A stretch of 29,917 bases of DNA. Source: a virus. Made by a program: the position numbers and the translations under genes. The notes under the pieces are model-generated. The model was not told where the DNA came from. It saw only the letters and a program-made list of their open reading frames with translations, and did not search any database. Each line of letters opens with the position of its first letter. Positions within the stretch are counted from its first letter, which is position 1. The DNA lies in the IMG/VR virus record IMGVR_UViG_3300046028_002299, positions 1 through 29,917 of that record; one strand, written 5' to 3'. This document shows, piece after piece, positions 5,981-13,054 of this stretch.

Positions 5981-6117
5981 TGGATATCAAAACTAAATCT
6001 ACAAAGGAATTAAAAACATTGCTCAAGCAGTTTAGTATTGTGAGCTTAGGATTAAAAGACTTAATACTTAAGCAGATGATTGAAGATGAATTACAATGGA
6101 GGAAGAATCATGCATGA
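5980..6117 (+). CDS. Very small basic early protein, 45 aa
   Basis: Opens with the ATG of a TAATG overlap and ends with TGA at 6115-6117, overlapping the next gene. It reads MDIKTKSTKELKTLLKQFS and ends LQWRKNHA; a single amphipathic helical pair, lysine-rich. It continues the spacing logic of the cluster, which is the main evidence. Unknown function. Confidence 0.6.
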   Translation: MDIKTKSTKELKTLLKQFSIVSLGLKDLILKQMIEDELQWRKNHA

Positions 6118-6262
6118 TTTTGGTGAGGCACATCGCAAGCAATTCTTAGAAGAGGAAAAGATTAATCGTAAGCATGAGCGACAGGCATATTGGTTATTGC
6201 TTATCACCTCAACGTATGTTATTATTCACATGAGCATTTATTTATATAGGACATACTTATGA
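6110..6262 (+). CDS. Small single-pass membrane protein, 50 aa
   Basis: The ATG at 6110 has GGAGGAAG about eight bases upstream; an alternative start at 6080 lacks a site. The N-terminal half is charged (FLEEEKINRKHERQ) and residues about 27-45 form one hydrophobic segment (WLLLITSTYVIIHMSIYL). Likely an inner membrane protein with a cytoplasmic charged head. It might be a superinfection-exclusion or other host-envelope factor, but that is only inference. Confidence 0.7.
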   Translation: MHDFGEAHRKQFLEEEKINRKHERQAYWLLLITSTYVIIHMSIYLYRTYL

Positions 6263-6450
6263 AAATTTACCGTATCTTAGACGAAGATAACCACTTATTC
6301 CGCATTGTGAAATGCGAATACGAAAGAGATAAACTATTGAGCTTGGATTCTAGGTTCAGATGTGATACAATAGTTATGCATAAAGTTTTTAATAAGAAGG
6401 ACGATGCGTATACTTGGGCATACAACAAAGTGGGAGAAGCTTTACTATGA
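6259..6450 (+). CDS. Small early protein, 63 aa
   Basis: Coupled by ATGA to the membrane gene. It reads MKIYRILDEDNHLFRIVKCE, with beta strands at the N-terminus, a KCEYERDK motif, then a helix ending DAYTWAYNKVGEALL. The order of strands and helix is like other short phage proteins with a WAYNKVGEA-type tail. No function recognised. The stop overlaps the next ATG. Confidence 0.72.
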   Translation: MKIYRILDEDNHLFRIVKCEYERDKLLSLDSRFRCDTIVMHKVFNKKDDAYTWAYNKVGEALL

Positions 6451-6686
6451 GATGCAGATGCTGTGATAAAAAACTTAGTGACTTTGAGGCAACACGAAAG
6501 TCAATACATACCGGTGAGTATTTAGACATGTGTAACAAGTGTTATAATACAATTAGTAATCAAGTACTTAGCTACGAAAGATATGACCTATACGATGACG
6601 AAGACGAACAAGATACACCCGAACAGTTGGATATGGACTATGTTGCAAATAATTATCACACTCGTGGGGTTGACAATGATCTATAA
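6447..6686 (+). CDS. Four-cysteine zinc-binding small protein, 79 aa
   Basis: The start at 6447 overlaps the previous stop (ATGA) and removes an out-of-pattern extension from 6414. It reads MRCRCCDKKLSDFEATRK; a CRCC cluster (C3, C5, C6) pairs with CNKC (C29, C32), making a small treble-clef or zinc-ribbon knuckle. The C-terminal half is very acidic (YDDEDEQDTPEQ). Zinc knuckle plus acidic tail suggests a protein binding host transcription or translation factors or nucleic acid. The knuckle is visible, the target is not. Similar zinc-knuckle proteins occur in other aquatic phages. Confidence 0.78.
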   Translation: MRCRCCDKKLSDFEATRKSIHTGEYLDMCNKCYNTISNQVLSYERYDLYDDEDEQDTPEQLDMDYVANNYHTRGVDNDL

Positions 6687-6698
6687 CTATGCTACCCT
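6670..6698 (+). promoter_or_regulatory. Promoter candidate before the replication genes
   Basis: TTGACA (6670-6675), a 17-bp spacer ending in TGC, and TACCCT (6693-6698): perfect -35, extended -10 TGn, weak -10. It lies at the end of the zinc-knuckle gene and would transcribe the primase-helicase region. The -35 overlaps coding sequence. Confidence 0.45.
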
Positions 6699-6752
6699 AT
6701 ATATTAAATAATATTATAGAGTATACTTAATTAATATTATTATTATAATTAA
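6697..6752 (+). other. AT-only hairpins in the gap before the replication module
   Basis: CTATATATT (6697-6705) can pair with AATATTATAG (6710-6719) with one bulge, and TTAATTA (6727-6733) with TAATTAA (6746-6752). All stems are A-T, so stability is low. The 90-base gap (6687-6776) is nearly pure A/T; it may be an unwinding element or a processing site. Confidence 0.3.
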
Positions 6753-6776
6753 TAATAACTAAGAAGGATTGATAAG

Positions 6777-6941
6777 ATGTTAGAATATGAACGATACTTA
6801 GATGCAGAACAAGCTAACTATCACTTCACCTTAGCTGACTTGGTAGAATTCGTTGAGCTGTATGGATGGGATCAAGTGGTCTCAGATTTAAAAGATTATT
6901 ACGATGCAAAGGTCTACTATGCACAACAAAGTAACAAGTAA
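6777..6941 (+). CDS. Small protein upstream of primase-helicase, 54 aa
   Basis: AAGGATTGATAAG precedes the ATG. It reads MLEYERYLDAEQANYHFTLA, with DLVEFVELYGWDQVVSDLKD in the middle, an acidic and aromatic helical protein of a type seen next to replication genes in related phages. It overlaps the primase-helicase start by 23 bases in another frame, so the two are translated together. Unknown function; possibly a replication accessory factor. Confidence 0.7.
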   Translation: MLEYERYLDAEQANYHFTLADLVEFVELYGWDQVVSDLKDYYDAKVYYAQQSNK

Positions 6942-8538
6942 ACTAGTTAAAACACATGAACCATGCTCTGATTGTGGGTCTAGTGATGCACTGGCGGTCT
7001 ACGATGATGGACACACTCACTGTTTTAGCTGTGGTATGACACGATTTAACAACGATGCAGGGGTAGGTATTACCTCACACAAACAAACGCAACCAAGAGG
7101 CTCTATGAAAGAATTAGAAGCATTAAACAGCATGGAATCAGTAGCAGTAGTGGAACGTGGTCTAACTAAACAGACTATGCACTACTATGGTGCAGGATCT
7201 GATGGTAACAAGTACTACTTCCCTTACTCTGATAAAGATAACAAGGTGGTGGCATGTAAGACACGAGGTGTTCAAGAGAAAACCTTTGGTGTTATCGGTG
7301 ACTGGAGGGATGCCCAGTTATTTGGACAGCAGTTGTTCAGTGCCGGTGGCAGAGCTATCACGATTACTGAAGGTGAGTTCGATGCACTAGCTGTGTTTCA
7401 GATGACAGGATCTAAGTACCCCGCAGTATCAATTCGTAACGGTGCACACTCAGCACTCAAGGATTGTCGCAATGCTTATGAGTACCTGAATTCTTTTGAT
7501 AAGATTGTGCTATGCTTTGACTCTGATGAACAAGGACAACAAGCAACGAACCAAGTAGCAGAGTTGTTTGGTAGCAAGGTAGCTATCTTCAAGCATAAGC
7601 CGGACATGAAGGATGCATGCGATTACCTAAGTGCAGGTAAGAGCAAGGAGTTTATTGATTCATGGTACAGTGCAGAGAAGTTCGTACCTGATGGTATCAT
7701 TGCAGGTTCAAGCTTATGGGATGAAGTCAACGCACCTGTAGAGAAGGCAGAAGTACAGTACCCTTACGAAGGTATCAACAGTTTGACATACGGTATTCGT
7801 AAAGGTGAATTGGTTACAGTCACTGCGGGATCAGGACTAGGTAAGTCACAGTTCTTGCGTGAGATTGTATGGCAGATTCTTAACAAGAGCACAGAGAATA
7901 TTGGACTGATGTTCTTAGAAGAATCAGTTAAGAAAACAGCTAAGTCTCTGATGAGTTTAGCAGTGAACAAGACATTACATTTACCTGATTGTGAGACTAA
8001 CGATGAAGAATTACGTGAAGCATTTGACAAGACAATGGGCACTGACCGTCTGTATTTGTTTGACCATTTTGGTAGTACTAGCATTGATAACATTATTAAT
8101 CGAGTACGCTATATGGCTAAGGGTTTAGACTGCAAGTACATCTTTGTTGACCACGTATCGATCATCGTATCGGCACAGGAATCAGGTGATGAACGTAAAG
8201 CAATTGATGAGATCATGACCAAGCTTCGCATGTTGGTGCAAGAGACTGGGATTAGTTTGTTTGTTGTCTCACACTTGAAGCGTCCATCGGACAAGGGACA
8301 CGAAGAAGGTGCAGTCACATCACTAGCACAGCTACGTGGATCAGGTTCAATTGCACAGCTAAGTGATATCGTGATTGGCTTAGAGCGTAACGGACAGCAT
8401 GAGGATATGAATGAACGTAACACTACTCATGTTCGTGTACTTAAGAATCGTTTCGCAGGGTTGACAGGTAAGGCATGTCGCTTACTTTACAATCGTGTGA
8501 CCGGACGTATGTCTGAGATACCGGAAGAAACACTATGA
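6919..8538 (+). CDS. Bifunctional DNA primase-helicase, T7 gp4-like
   Basis: Makes RNA primers and unwinds the fork as a hexamer. 539 residues, close to T7 gp4. The ATG at 6919 is preferred over 6904 because AAAGG lies seven bases before it. Order: N-terminal zinc ribbon CSDC (C16, C19) and CFSC (C35, C38); TOPRIM core with ITEGEFDA (E151) and CFDSDEQG (D201, D203); then a RecA/DnaB-type helicase with Walker A AGSGLGKS (303-310), LEES (333-336), Walker B YIFVDH (D411) and the SHLKRP loop (451-456), where the sensing histidine is H452. All motifs are intact, so primase and helicase should both be active. The stop overlaps the next ATG. Confidence 0.95.
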   Translation: MHNKVTSKLVKTHEPCSDCGSSDALAVYDDGHTHCFSCGMTRFNNDAGVGITSHKQTQPRGSMKELEALNSMESVAVVERGLTKQTMHYYGAGSDGNKYYFPYSDKDNKVVACKTRGVQEKTFGVIGDWRDAQLFGQQLFSAGGRAITITEGEFDALAVFQMTGSKYPAVSIRNGAHSALKDCRNAYEYLNSFDKIVLCFDSDEQGQQATNQVAELFGSKVAIFKHKPDMKDACDYLSAGKSKEFIDSWYSAEKFVPDGIIAGSSLWDEVNAPVEKAEVQYPYEGINSLTYGIRKGELVTVTAGSGLGKSQFLREIVWQILNKSTENIGLMFLEESVKKTAKSLMSLAVNKTLHLPDCETNDEELREAFDKTMGTDRLYLFDHFGSTSIDNIINRVRYMAKGLDCKYIFVDHVSIIVSAQESGDERKAIDEIMTKLRMLVQETGISLFVVSHLKRPSDKGHEEGAVTSLAQLRGSGSIAQLSDIVIGLERNGQHEDMNERNTTHVRVLKNRFAGLTGKACRLLYNRVTGRMSEIPEETL

Positions 8539-8777
8539 TGTATGGCTTTGTATTCATCTTCGCATTCATGGGTGGCTTTGCTTATGGTTCACTGAACCAC
8601 TACGTAGAGAACATGACTGAGTGTACAACTTATCGACAAGGGGATACAAGGTGGGTTGGATACAGAGCTATCAGTGATGACTATGATCGAAGATGTTTTT
8701 GGTTAGAGGATAGATTCCCTAACAGGGTTAGACAAGGAGTAGAAGTTAATGGAAAAGAATATTCAATTCGTAGATGA
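8535..8777 (+). CDS. Small membrane-anchored or exported protein, 80 aa
   Basis: Coupled to the helicase by ATGA. The N-terminus MMYGFVFIFAFMGGFAYG is a hydrophobic segment of about 18 residues, a signal anchor or uncleaved signal. The remainder is hydrophilic with two cysteines (C30, C54) that could form a disulfide in the periplasm. Unknown function. The end overlaps the next gene by about 30 bases. Confidence 0.68.
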   Translation: MMYGFVFIFAFMGGFAYGSLNHYVENMTECTTYRQGDTRWVGYRAISDDYDRRCFWLEDRFPNRVRQGVEVNGKEYSIRR

Positions 8778-9036
8778 TTTGATTAACAGGTTAGTTAAAC
8801 GTGCAGAGATACGTAGGCAGATACCTAGTCGTAAGTCTGTTAAGAACAACGAACCGGATAGGATTGCTGACCTGCTTGAAGAGGCTGCGTATTGTATAAC
8901 TGTATTAAACAACTTGGTTGATTATTATAAACATACTAATTGTAATGGTTTCTGTGGTGAGTATGAGTGTAAAGAGAATCAAGCTAACTGTAAAAGGATT
9001 CAAAGAGTAGAACGTGTCGCTGAAATGGAGAAATGA
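8749..9036 (+). CDS. Small helical protein with Cys-rich tail, 95 aa
   Basis: AAGGAG lies ten bases upstream of the ATG. The N-terminal two thirds are helical and basic then acidic (RLVKRAEIRRQIPSRK, DRIADLLEEAAYCI). The C-terminal third has cysteines in a CNGFCGEYEC and NC pattern that could bind metal. Unknown function; no family recognised. Confidence 0.72.
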   Translation: MEKNIQFVDDLINRLVKRAEIRRQIPSRKSVKNNEPDRIADLLEEAAYCITVLNNLVDYYKHTNCNGFCGEYECKENQANCKRIQRVERVAEMEK

Positions 9037-9040
9037 GAAC

Positions 9041-9217
9041 ATGAAACATAGACCATGTGGTAACGGTAAAGGTGACACACCTAGACCTATTACCGATAGG
9101 GAACAATTCGATAGAAACTGGGATGATATCTTTAAAAAGTTACCGAAAGGGAATGTAGATGCTGAAGTGGACAGGAACAATCCTATGCCTGATCGGGATA
9201 GCACTAACAAGTCTTAA
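9041..9217 (+). CDS. Small phage protein with GKGDTPRP motif, 58 aa
   Basis: The start at 9041 is preferred over a GTG at 9014, which lies inside the previous gene. It reads MKHRPCGNGKGDTPRP and then REQFDRNWDDIFKK. A short G-x-G-x-x-PRP loop followed by a W/Y-D-x-IF helix recurs in many small phage proteins of unknown role. The last 59 bases overlap the next gene in another frame, so the C-terminal tail is probably not conserved. Confidence 0.75.
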   Translation: MKHRPCGNGKGDTPRPITDREQFDRNWDDIFKKLPKGNVDAEVDRNNPMPDRDSTNKS

Positions 9218-9368
9218 CATCTATCCTTTGAATCTGTGGTTCGGGTTCATTGGTTCAGGACTGTGGACTTATGCGGGATTACGACAGCGGGACTATGCAT
9301 TATTCATAGTAGAATTTGTAGCTGTCCTAATGTATTTAGGTGGACTAATTAAACATAGCATGGTATAA
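9159..9368 (+). CDS. Two-pass membrane protein, 69 aa
   Basis: AAAGGGAATGTAG precedes the ATG. Two or three hydrophobic stretches (about residues 4-18, 21-38 and 47-66; LCLIGIALTS, WFGFIGSGLW, ALFIVEFVAVLMYLGGL) around a short basic loop (GLRQRD). It resembles small membrane proteins encoded beside replication genes in several marine phages. Function unknown. The stop lies seven bases before the DNA polymerase ATG. Confidence 0.74.
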   Translation: MLKWTGTILCLIGIALTSLNIYPLNLWFGFIGSGLWTYAGLRQRDYALFIVEFVAVLMYLGGLIKHSMV

Positions 9369-9369
9369 T
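9341..9369 (+). promoter_or_regulatory. Promoter candidate giving a leaderless DNA polymerase mRNA
   Basis: TGGACT (9341-9346), a 17-bp spacer ending TGG, and TATAAT (9364-9369), a perfect extended -10. The polymerase ATG at 9376 is only six bases past the -10, right where transcription would begin, and has no Shine-Dalgarno sequence. Confidence 0.6.
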
Positions 9370-9375
9370 AACTGT

Positions 9376-11025
9376 ATGAAAATTATACTTGACATTGAAA
9401 CTAACAGTAAGCACAACGTGATTTGGTGTTGTGTTACAAGAGATATAGATACTGATGAGGTTAAGGTATGGAAAGAAGCAAACGGATTACAAAAGTATTT
9501 GGATCAATGCGATTTGATTATCGGTCACAACATAATAGCATTCGACAATCAAGTACTGAGCAAGACTTGGAACGTATCGATGAGGAAGAACCAACTGTAC
9601 GATACGCTCGTGTCCGCAAGACTTCTAGATCCAAGCAAGGAGGGAGGTCATAGTTTAGATTCATGGGGTAAACGATTAGGGTATGCTAAGTTTGAATTCT
9701 CTGACTGGGATTCAGGATGCACAGCACAGATGATTACTTACTGTATACAGGATACGCTAGTCACTAAGAAGTTATATGATTATTTATTAACAGAATTTAA
9801 CAGACAACATTTTGACTATAGGAGTATAGAACTTGAGCTTAATGTACAACATATTATCTACAAGCAAACGGAAAATGGTTTCAAACTGGATGAAAGAAAA
9901 GCTATCGAACTTCAAGCAGACCTTACGAATAAACTGGTTAATATTGAAGCTTCATTACAGAGTATATTTCCAACGAAAACAATTGAAAGAATCTCAGAAA
10001 AGACAGGCAAGAAACTCGCAGATGGTATCGAAGTATTCAACCCCGGCAGTAGAAAACAAATCGGAGAAAGACTCATCGAAAAAGGTTGGAAGCCGAAAGA
10101 CTTCACAGACAAAGGACAACCAAAAGTTGACGAAACAACCCTCGAAGGAGTCGACATCCCGGAAGCGAAAGCCATCGCAGAATACTTGATGTTGCAGAAG
10201 CGGATTGCTCAGATCAGTTCGTGGTTAAAGGAGATGAAGGAAGATGGTAGGGTTCATGGTAAAGTCATCACTAACGGTGCAGTTACAGGAAGAATGACAC
10301 ACATGAGTCCAAACATGGCACAAGTACCTAACTCAAGTGCAGTATATGGGCATGAGTGTAGGGAGTTATGGACGGTAGAGAAAGGATACAAGTTAGTCGG
10401 TATCGATGCTTCAGGTTTGGAGTTAAGGATGCTTGCTCACTATATGAAGGATGATGAATATACAACTGAAGTCGTATCGGGTGACATCCACACAGCTAAC
10501 CAAAGGGCAGCGGGATTGGAAACGAGGAATCAGGCTAAGACGTTTATCTATGCATTCCTCTATGGTGCAGGAGCTAGTAAGATCGGGAAGATTGTTGGTG
10601 GTTCATCGAAAGAAGGAGAGCGGCTCATATCTAATTTTCTTAAGAACACACCTAAGCTACATGCGTTACGTCAAACAGTCTCTAGCTTACTCTCTAAGGA
10701 AGGAACGCTACCGGGTCTTGATGGACGTAGGTTACAAGTTAGGTCGGAGCATTCCGCACTCAACACACTCCTCCAAGGTGCGGGTGCAATTGTCATGAAG
10801 CAAGCTTTAGTTATCTTGGATGATAAACTTAGCAAGCTTGGTGTTGATTATAAGTTTGTAGCAAATGTCCACGATGAGTGGCAGATAGAAGTAGAAGATG
10901 GTTATCACGACATCGTAGGTAAGTTAGGGGTACAGTCCATAGAACAAGCCGGTAAGAAGCTGAATATGAATTGTCCTTTGACTGGTGAGTATAGAGCAGG
11001 ATTAACATGGAAGGACACACACTAA
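9376..11025 (+). CDS. DNA polymerase, family A (T7 gp5-like) with 3'-5' exonuclease
   Basis: Replicative polymerase, 549 residues, shorter than T7 gp5. The N-terminal proofreading domain carries DIET (D6, E8), IIAFD (D57) and CIQD (D126). The polymerase domain has motif A GIDASGLELR (D344), motif B RNQAKTFIYAFLYG (384-397) and motif C VHDEW (H499, D500, E501). The residue equivalent to E. coli Pol I position 762 is Tyr (Y392), as in T7, which lowers discrimination against dideoxynucleotides and is associated with fast virulent phages. The start follows a TATAAT at six bases with no ribosome site, so translation may be leaderless. The thumb-region codons (about 9830-10190) differ from the rest: many C-ending and CTC/GAA codons. 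The stop overlaps the next ATG as TAATG. Confidence 0.96.
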   Translation: MKIILDIETNSKHNVIWCCVTRDIDTDEVKVWKEANGLQKYLDQCDLIIGHNIIAFDNQVLSKTWNVSMRKNQLYDTLVSARLLDPSKEGGHSLDSWGKRLGYAKFEFSDWDSGCTAQMITYCIQDTLVTKKLYDYLLTEFNRQHFDYRSIELELNVQHIIYKQTENGFKLDERKAIELQADLTNKLVNIEASLQSIFPTKTIERISEKTGKKLADGIEVFNPGSRKQIGERLIEKGWKPKDFTDKGQPKVDETTLEGVDIPEAKAIAEYLMLQKRIAQISSWLKEMKEDGRVHGKVITNGAVTGRMTHMSPNMAQVPNSSAVYGHECRELWTVEKGYKLVGIDASGLELRMLAHYMKDDEYTTEVVSGDIHTANQRAAGLETRNQAKTFIYAFLYGAGASKIGKIVGGSSKEGERLISNFLKNTPKLHALRQTVSSLLSKEGTLPGLDGRRLQVRSEHSALNTLLQGAGAIVMKQALVILDDKLSKLGVDYKFVANVHDEWQIEVEDGYHDIVGKLGVQSIEQAGKKLNMNCPLTGEYRAGLTWKDTH

Positions 11026-11204
11026 TGGATGCACGTATCAAACAGGTAATACTTGAGATGCTACGCATGGGAGAAGATCCTCTTGCTATCCACGATTCAA
11101 TGAAAGAAGCTATGTGTTTGTTGACAGGGGTTAAAACTTATACCCCTAATCATGACATGGCAGACTTCTATCGTGCATACAAAGATGCTGATTTTAGACC
11201 ATGA
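11025..11204 (+). CDS. Small protein after DNA polymerase, 59 aa
   Basis: The start at 11025 is coupled by TAATG and has GGAAGGA upstream within the polymerase end; an ATG at 11007 is in frame. It reads MDARIKQVILEMLRMGED, helical at the N-terminus, ending MADFYRAYKDADFRP. Soluble. Unknown function, perhaps a polymerase or SSB accessory by position. Overlaps the next gene by ATGA. Confidence 0.7.
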   Translation: MDARIKQVILEMLRMGEDPLAIHDSMKEAMCLLTGVKTYTPNHDMADFYRAYKDADFRP

Positions 11205-11377
11205 TACCTGATGATGATAAGAAAGAAGTCATTGAAGCAATTACAATCGGAGTTAGTGAAGATGGAATGATCCATATCTATACTCGATTAGACATGCAAG
11301 ACGTGATGGATTTGTTGGAAGATGCGTTTGATATTATTTCAGACGAAGTTGCAGAAGAAGGCTATACAAAGCATTGA
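11201..11377 (+). CDS. Small acidic protein before SSB, 58 aa
   Basis: ATG at 11201 overlaps the preceding TGA; it ends with TGA at 11375-11377. It reads MIPDDDKKEVIEAITIG and then DMQDVMDLLEDAFD. The charge is strongly acidic; one strand pair followed by helices. Found by reading the gap between two genes, and supported by the coupling and composition. Unknown function. Confidence 0.66.
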   Translation: MIPDDDKKEVIEAITIGVSEDGMIHIYTRLDMQDVMDLLEDAFDIISDEVAEEGYTKH

Positions 11378-11391
11378 TTCTGTGATATAAT
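11363..11391 (+). promoter_or_regulatory. Promoter upstream of the ssDNA-binding protein
   Basis: TATACA (11363-11368), a 17-bp spacer ending TGA, and a perfect TATAAT (11386-11391). It lies 33 bases before the SSB ATG at 11424, which has TAGGAG about nine bases upstream. It would raise SSB above the rest of the operon, as expected of a protein needed in stoichiometric amounts. Confidence 0.65.
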
Positions 11392-11423
11392 ATATATGTA
11401 GTTTATTTTATAGGAGTAATACA

Positions 11424-11840
11424 ATGGATTTAAATAAACCAATCCCAGTTAAAGTTGATCTATATTGGGCATTCTTGACCGAACCTAATCAGATGAGCGA
11501 GAAGTACCAAGTTGACTTGTGTAACTTATCTAAAGAAGCAGTTAAGAAACTGATGGACATCGGTGTAGAAGTTAAGAACGATGAGCGTAAATCTGACCAA
11601 GGTTTCTATGTGACTGCTAAGAGCAAGCTATATCCAATCCTAGCTGTCGATGCTGATGGTCGTAAGATTGATGCTAAGGTAGCTAACGGATCTAAAGGTG
11701 TAGCATTCATCAAACCTTATGAGTACACATTCAAAGGTAAGAAAGCTATGGGTGTAGGTGTTAGCAAGATTGTTATCCAAGACTTAATTGTATACGAGAA
11801 AGATGACGTATCTATTGAAGACTTGAACGAAGCAGTCTAA
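11424..11840 (+). CDS. Single-stranded DNA-binding protein (T7 gp2.5-like position)
   Basis: 138 residues between polymerase and exonuclease. The beta-rich body (PVKVDLYWAFLTEP, KYQVDLCNLS, GFYVTAKSKLYPILAVD, KGVAFIKPYEYTFKG, GVGVSKIVIQDLIVY) is consistent with an OB fold, and the acidic tail (EKDDVSIEDLNEAV) resembles the C-terminal tails of phage SSBs that contact polymerase and helicase. It has its own promoter. It coats ssDNA at the fork and in recombination. OB-fold assignment is by pattern, not by a diagnostic motif; an alternative is another nucleic-acid-binding protein. Confidence 0.8.
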   Translation: MDLNKPIPVKVDLYWAFLTEPNQMSEKYQVDLCNLSKEAVKKLMDIGVEVKNDERKSDQGFYVTAKSKLYPILAVDADGRKIDAKVANGSKGVAFIKPYEYTFKGKKAMGVGVSKIVIQDLIVYEKDDVSIEDLNEAV

Positions 11841-12517
11841 TGCAGATTGCCTTGATCGATGGTGACATACTAGTTTATCGCATTGGCTTTGCCTCAGAAG
11901 ATGAGCCGGAGTCGATAGCGATAGCTAGATGTTGCGAGTTCATAGAAGATATTATTCTCTTCAATGGCTTTGATGAGTATCAGGGTTATTTGACAGGTAA
12001 AGGAAACTTCCGTAACGAGATAGCAGTTACCGAACCATATAAAGGTAATAGAACAGCACCAAAGCCTAAGCACTATCAGGCACTACGTGATTACATGCAG
12101 AACCACTGGCAGTTTGAAATGATTGAAGGTCAAGAAGCTGACGATGCTATAGGAATCGCAGCATATACCTTAGATCCTGAAGAGTATTGCATCTGTTCTA
12201 TTGATAAAGACCTAGATATGTTACGTGGTAAACACTATAACTTTGTTAAGGATTTCTTTTATCATGTCGATGAAGAAGAAGCTATCTTTAATTTCTATAA
12301 ACAGATTTTAACTGGAGATAGAGTTGACAATATCAAAGGTCTCAAAGGAATTGGAGACGTTAAAGCGAAAAGGATTCTTAAAGAATGCAAAGACGAAAAC
12401 GAAATGTATCTTGCTGTACTCAAAGCATACGAAGGAAACTCGGAGCGAGTACTGGAGAACGCACAACTACTGTGGATACGAAGAGAACCAAACCAAATTT
12501 GGAAACCTCCAAGCTAG
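11840..12517 (+). CDS. 5'-3' exonuclease, FEN/PIN superfamily
   Basis: Removes primers and degrades host DNA or recombination substrates, like T7 gp6 but shorter at 225 residues. Metal-binding acidic residues follow the family order: DGD (D7), GQEADDA (E99, D101, D102), SIDKDLDM (D122, D124) and GDRVDN (D160, D163). A helix-hairpin-helix segment follows (IKGLKGIGDVKAKRIL, 165-180), which contacts DNA. Coupled to SSB by TAATG. The C-terminus (QLLWIRREPNQIW) looks complete. Confidence 0.93.
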   Translation: MQIALIDGDILVYRIGFASEDEPESIAIARCCEFIEDIILFNGFDEYQGYLTGKGNFRNEIAVTEPYKGNRTAPKPKHYQALRDYMQNHWQFEMIEGQEADDAIGIAAYTLDPEEYCICSIDKDLDMLRGKHYNFVKDFFYHVDEEEAIFNFYKQILTGDRVDNIKGLKGIGDVKAKRILKECKDENEMYLAVLKAYEGNSERVLENAQLLWIRREPNQIWKPPS

Positions 12518-12816
12518 TCTATGTTGAGTGGGTTGACGCAGTATCAGATGGTGGTTGGGAAGACAGTGTTAAGGTAGATATCCATCCAGTTAAAACTGTT
12601 GGCTTCTTAATAGCAGAAACTAAGGATGGTATTTGTCTAGCATCTACTGTATCGGGTGATAATAGTAATGCACGAATGCACATTCCTAAAGCATGGATTA
12701 TTAAACGAAAGGTAATCAAGATTGAAAACACAATCAGCAAAAGCAAAAGGAAGAAACCTGCAGAAGTGGGTAAGGGACAAGATATTGGCAACGTTCCCGG
12801 TACTGAGTTTAGATGA
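12472..12816 (+). CDS. Small phage protein, about 114 aa, uncertain start
   Basis: The conserved-looking body reads KLVYVEWVDAVSDGGWED, then VGFLIAETKDGICLAST and MHIPKAWIIKRKVIKIE: a compact beta-rich domain known from many small phage proteins with a VEW-D-A start. The frame is open from 12385, but that start would overlap the exonuclease by 133 bases. GTG at 12472 (46-base overlap, GGAG upstream) is the more likely start, and TTG at 12499 is a third option. The basic C-terminus overlaps the next gene by 95 bases in another frame. Function unknown. Confidence 0.6.
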   Translation: MDTKRTKPNLETSKLVYVEWVDAVSDGGWEDSVKVDIHPVKTVGFLIAETKDGICLASTVSGDNSNARMHIPKAWIIKRKVIKIENTISKSKRKKPAEVGKGQDIGNVPGTEFR

Positions 12817-13054
12817 TGTACGAAGCACAAGCATGGGTGCAGGTGGTGAAGATGTACAGTTAAGTCCTGCTGCTAGAGAACAATTCCCCTTCCAAGTGGA
12901 GTGTAAGAATCTAGCTAAGGTCGCTGTGTATAACTATTACAAGCAAGCACAAGAACATGGTTATCATCAACCAGTAGTGTTCATAAAGCAGAACGGTGAT
13001 AGACCACTAGCAATTGTAGATGCGGAGTACTTCTTTAAGATGGTGGCGAAATGA
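12722..13054 (+). CDS. PD-(D/E)xK-type endonuclease, possible Holliday junction resolvase
   Basis: 110 residues starting at TTG (12722), with AAGG about ten bases before. It reads MKTQSAKAKGRNLQKWVRD, then DDVRSTSMGAGGEDVQLS with an acidic residue after the glycine loop, and QVECKNLAKV carrying the E-x-K half of the site (VECKN). This arrangement is that of small restriction-fold endonucleases in phages. Near an exonuclease and a second exonuclease it may resolve branched replication DNA, the role played by T7 gp3. The fold is inferred from the motif order; the substrate is not shown. Coupled to the next gene by ATGA. Confidence 0.8.
   Translation: MKTQSAKAKGRNLQKWVRDKILATFPVLSLDDVRSTSMGAGGEDVQLSPAAREQFPFQVECKNLAKVAVYNYYKQAQEHGYHQPVVFIKQNGDRPLAIVDAEYFFKMVAK

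Noticed and set aside
7764-8423. Two antisense open frames under the helicase gene
   Set aside because: Overlap the conserved helicase domain on the opposite strand with no promoter or ribosome site.
9833-10189. A 118-residue basic open frame inside the DNA polymerase gene
   Set aside because: It lies wholly inside a conserved enzyme gene in another frame, has no ribosome site, and is explained by biased codon use in that segment.
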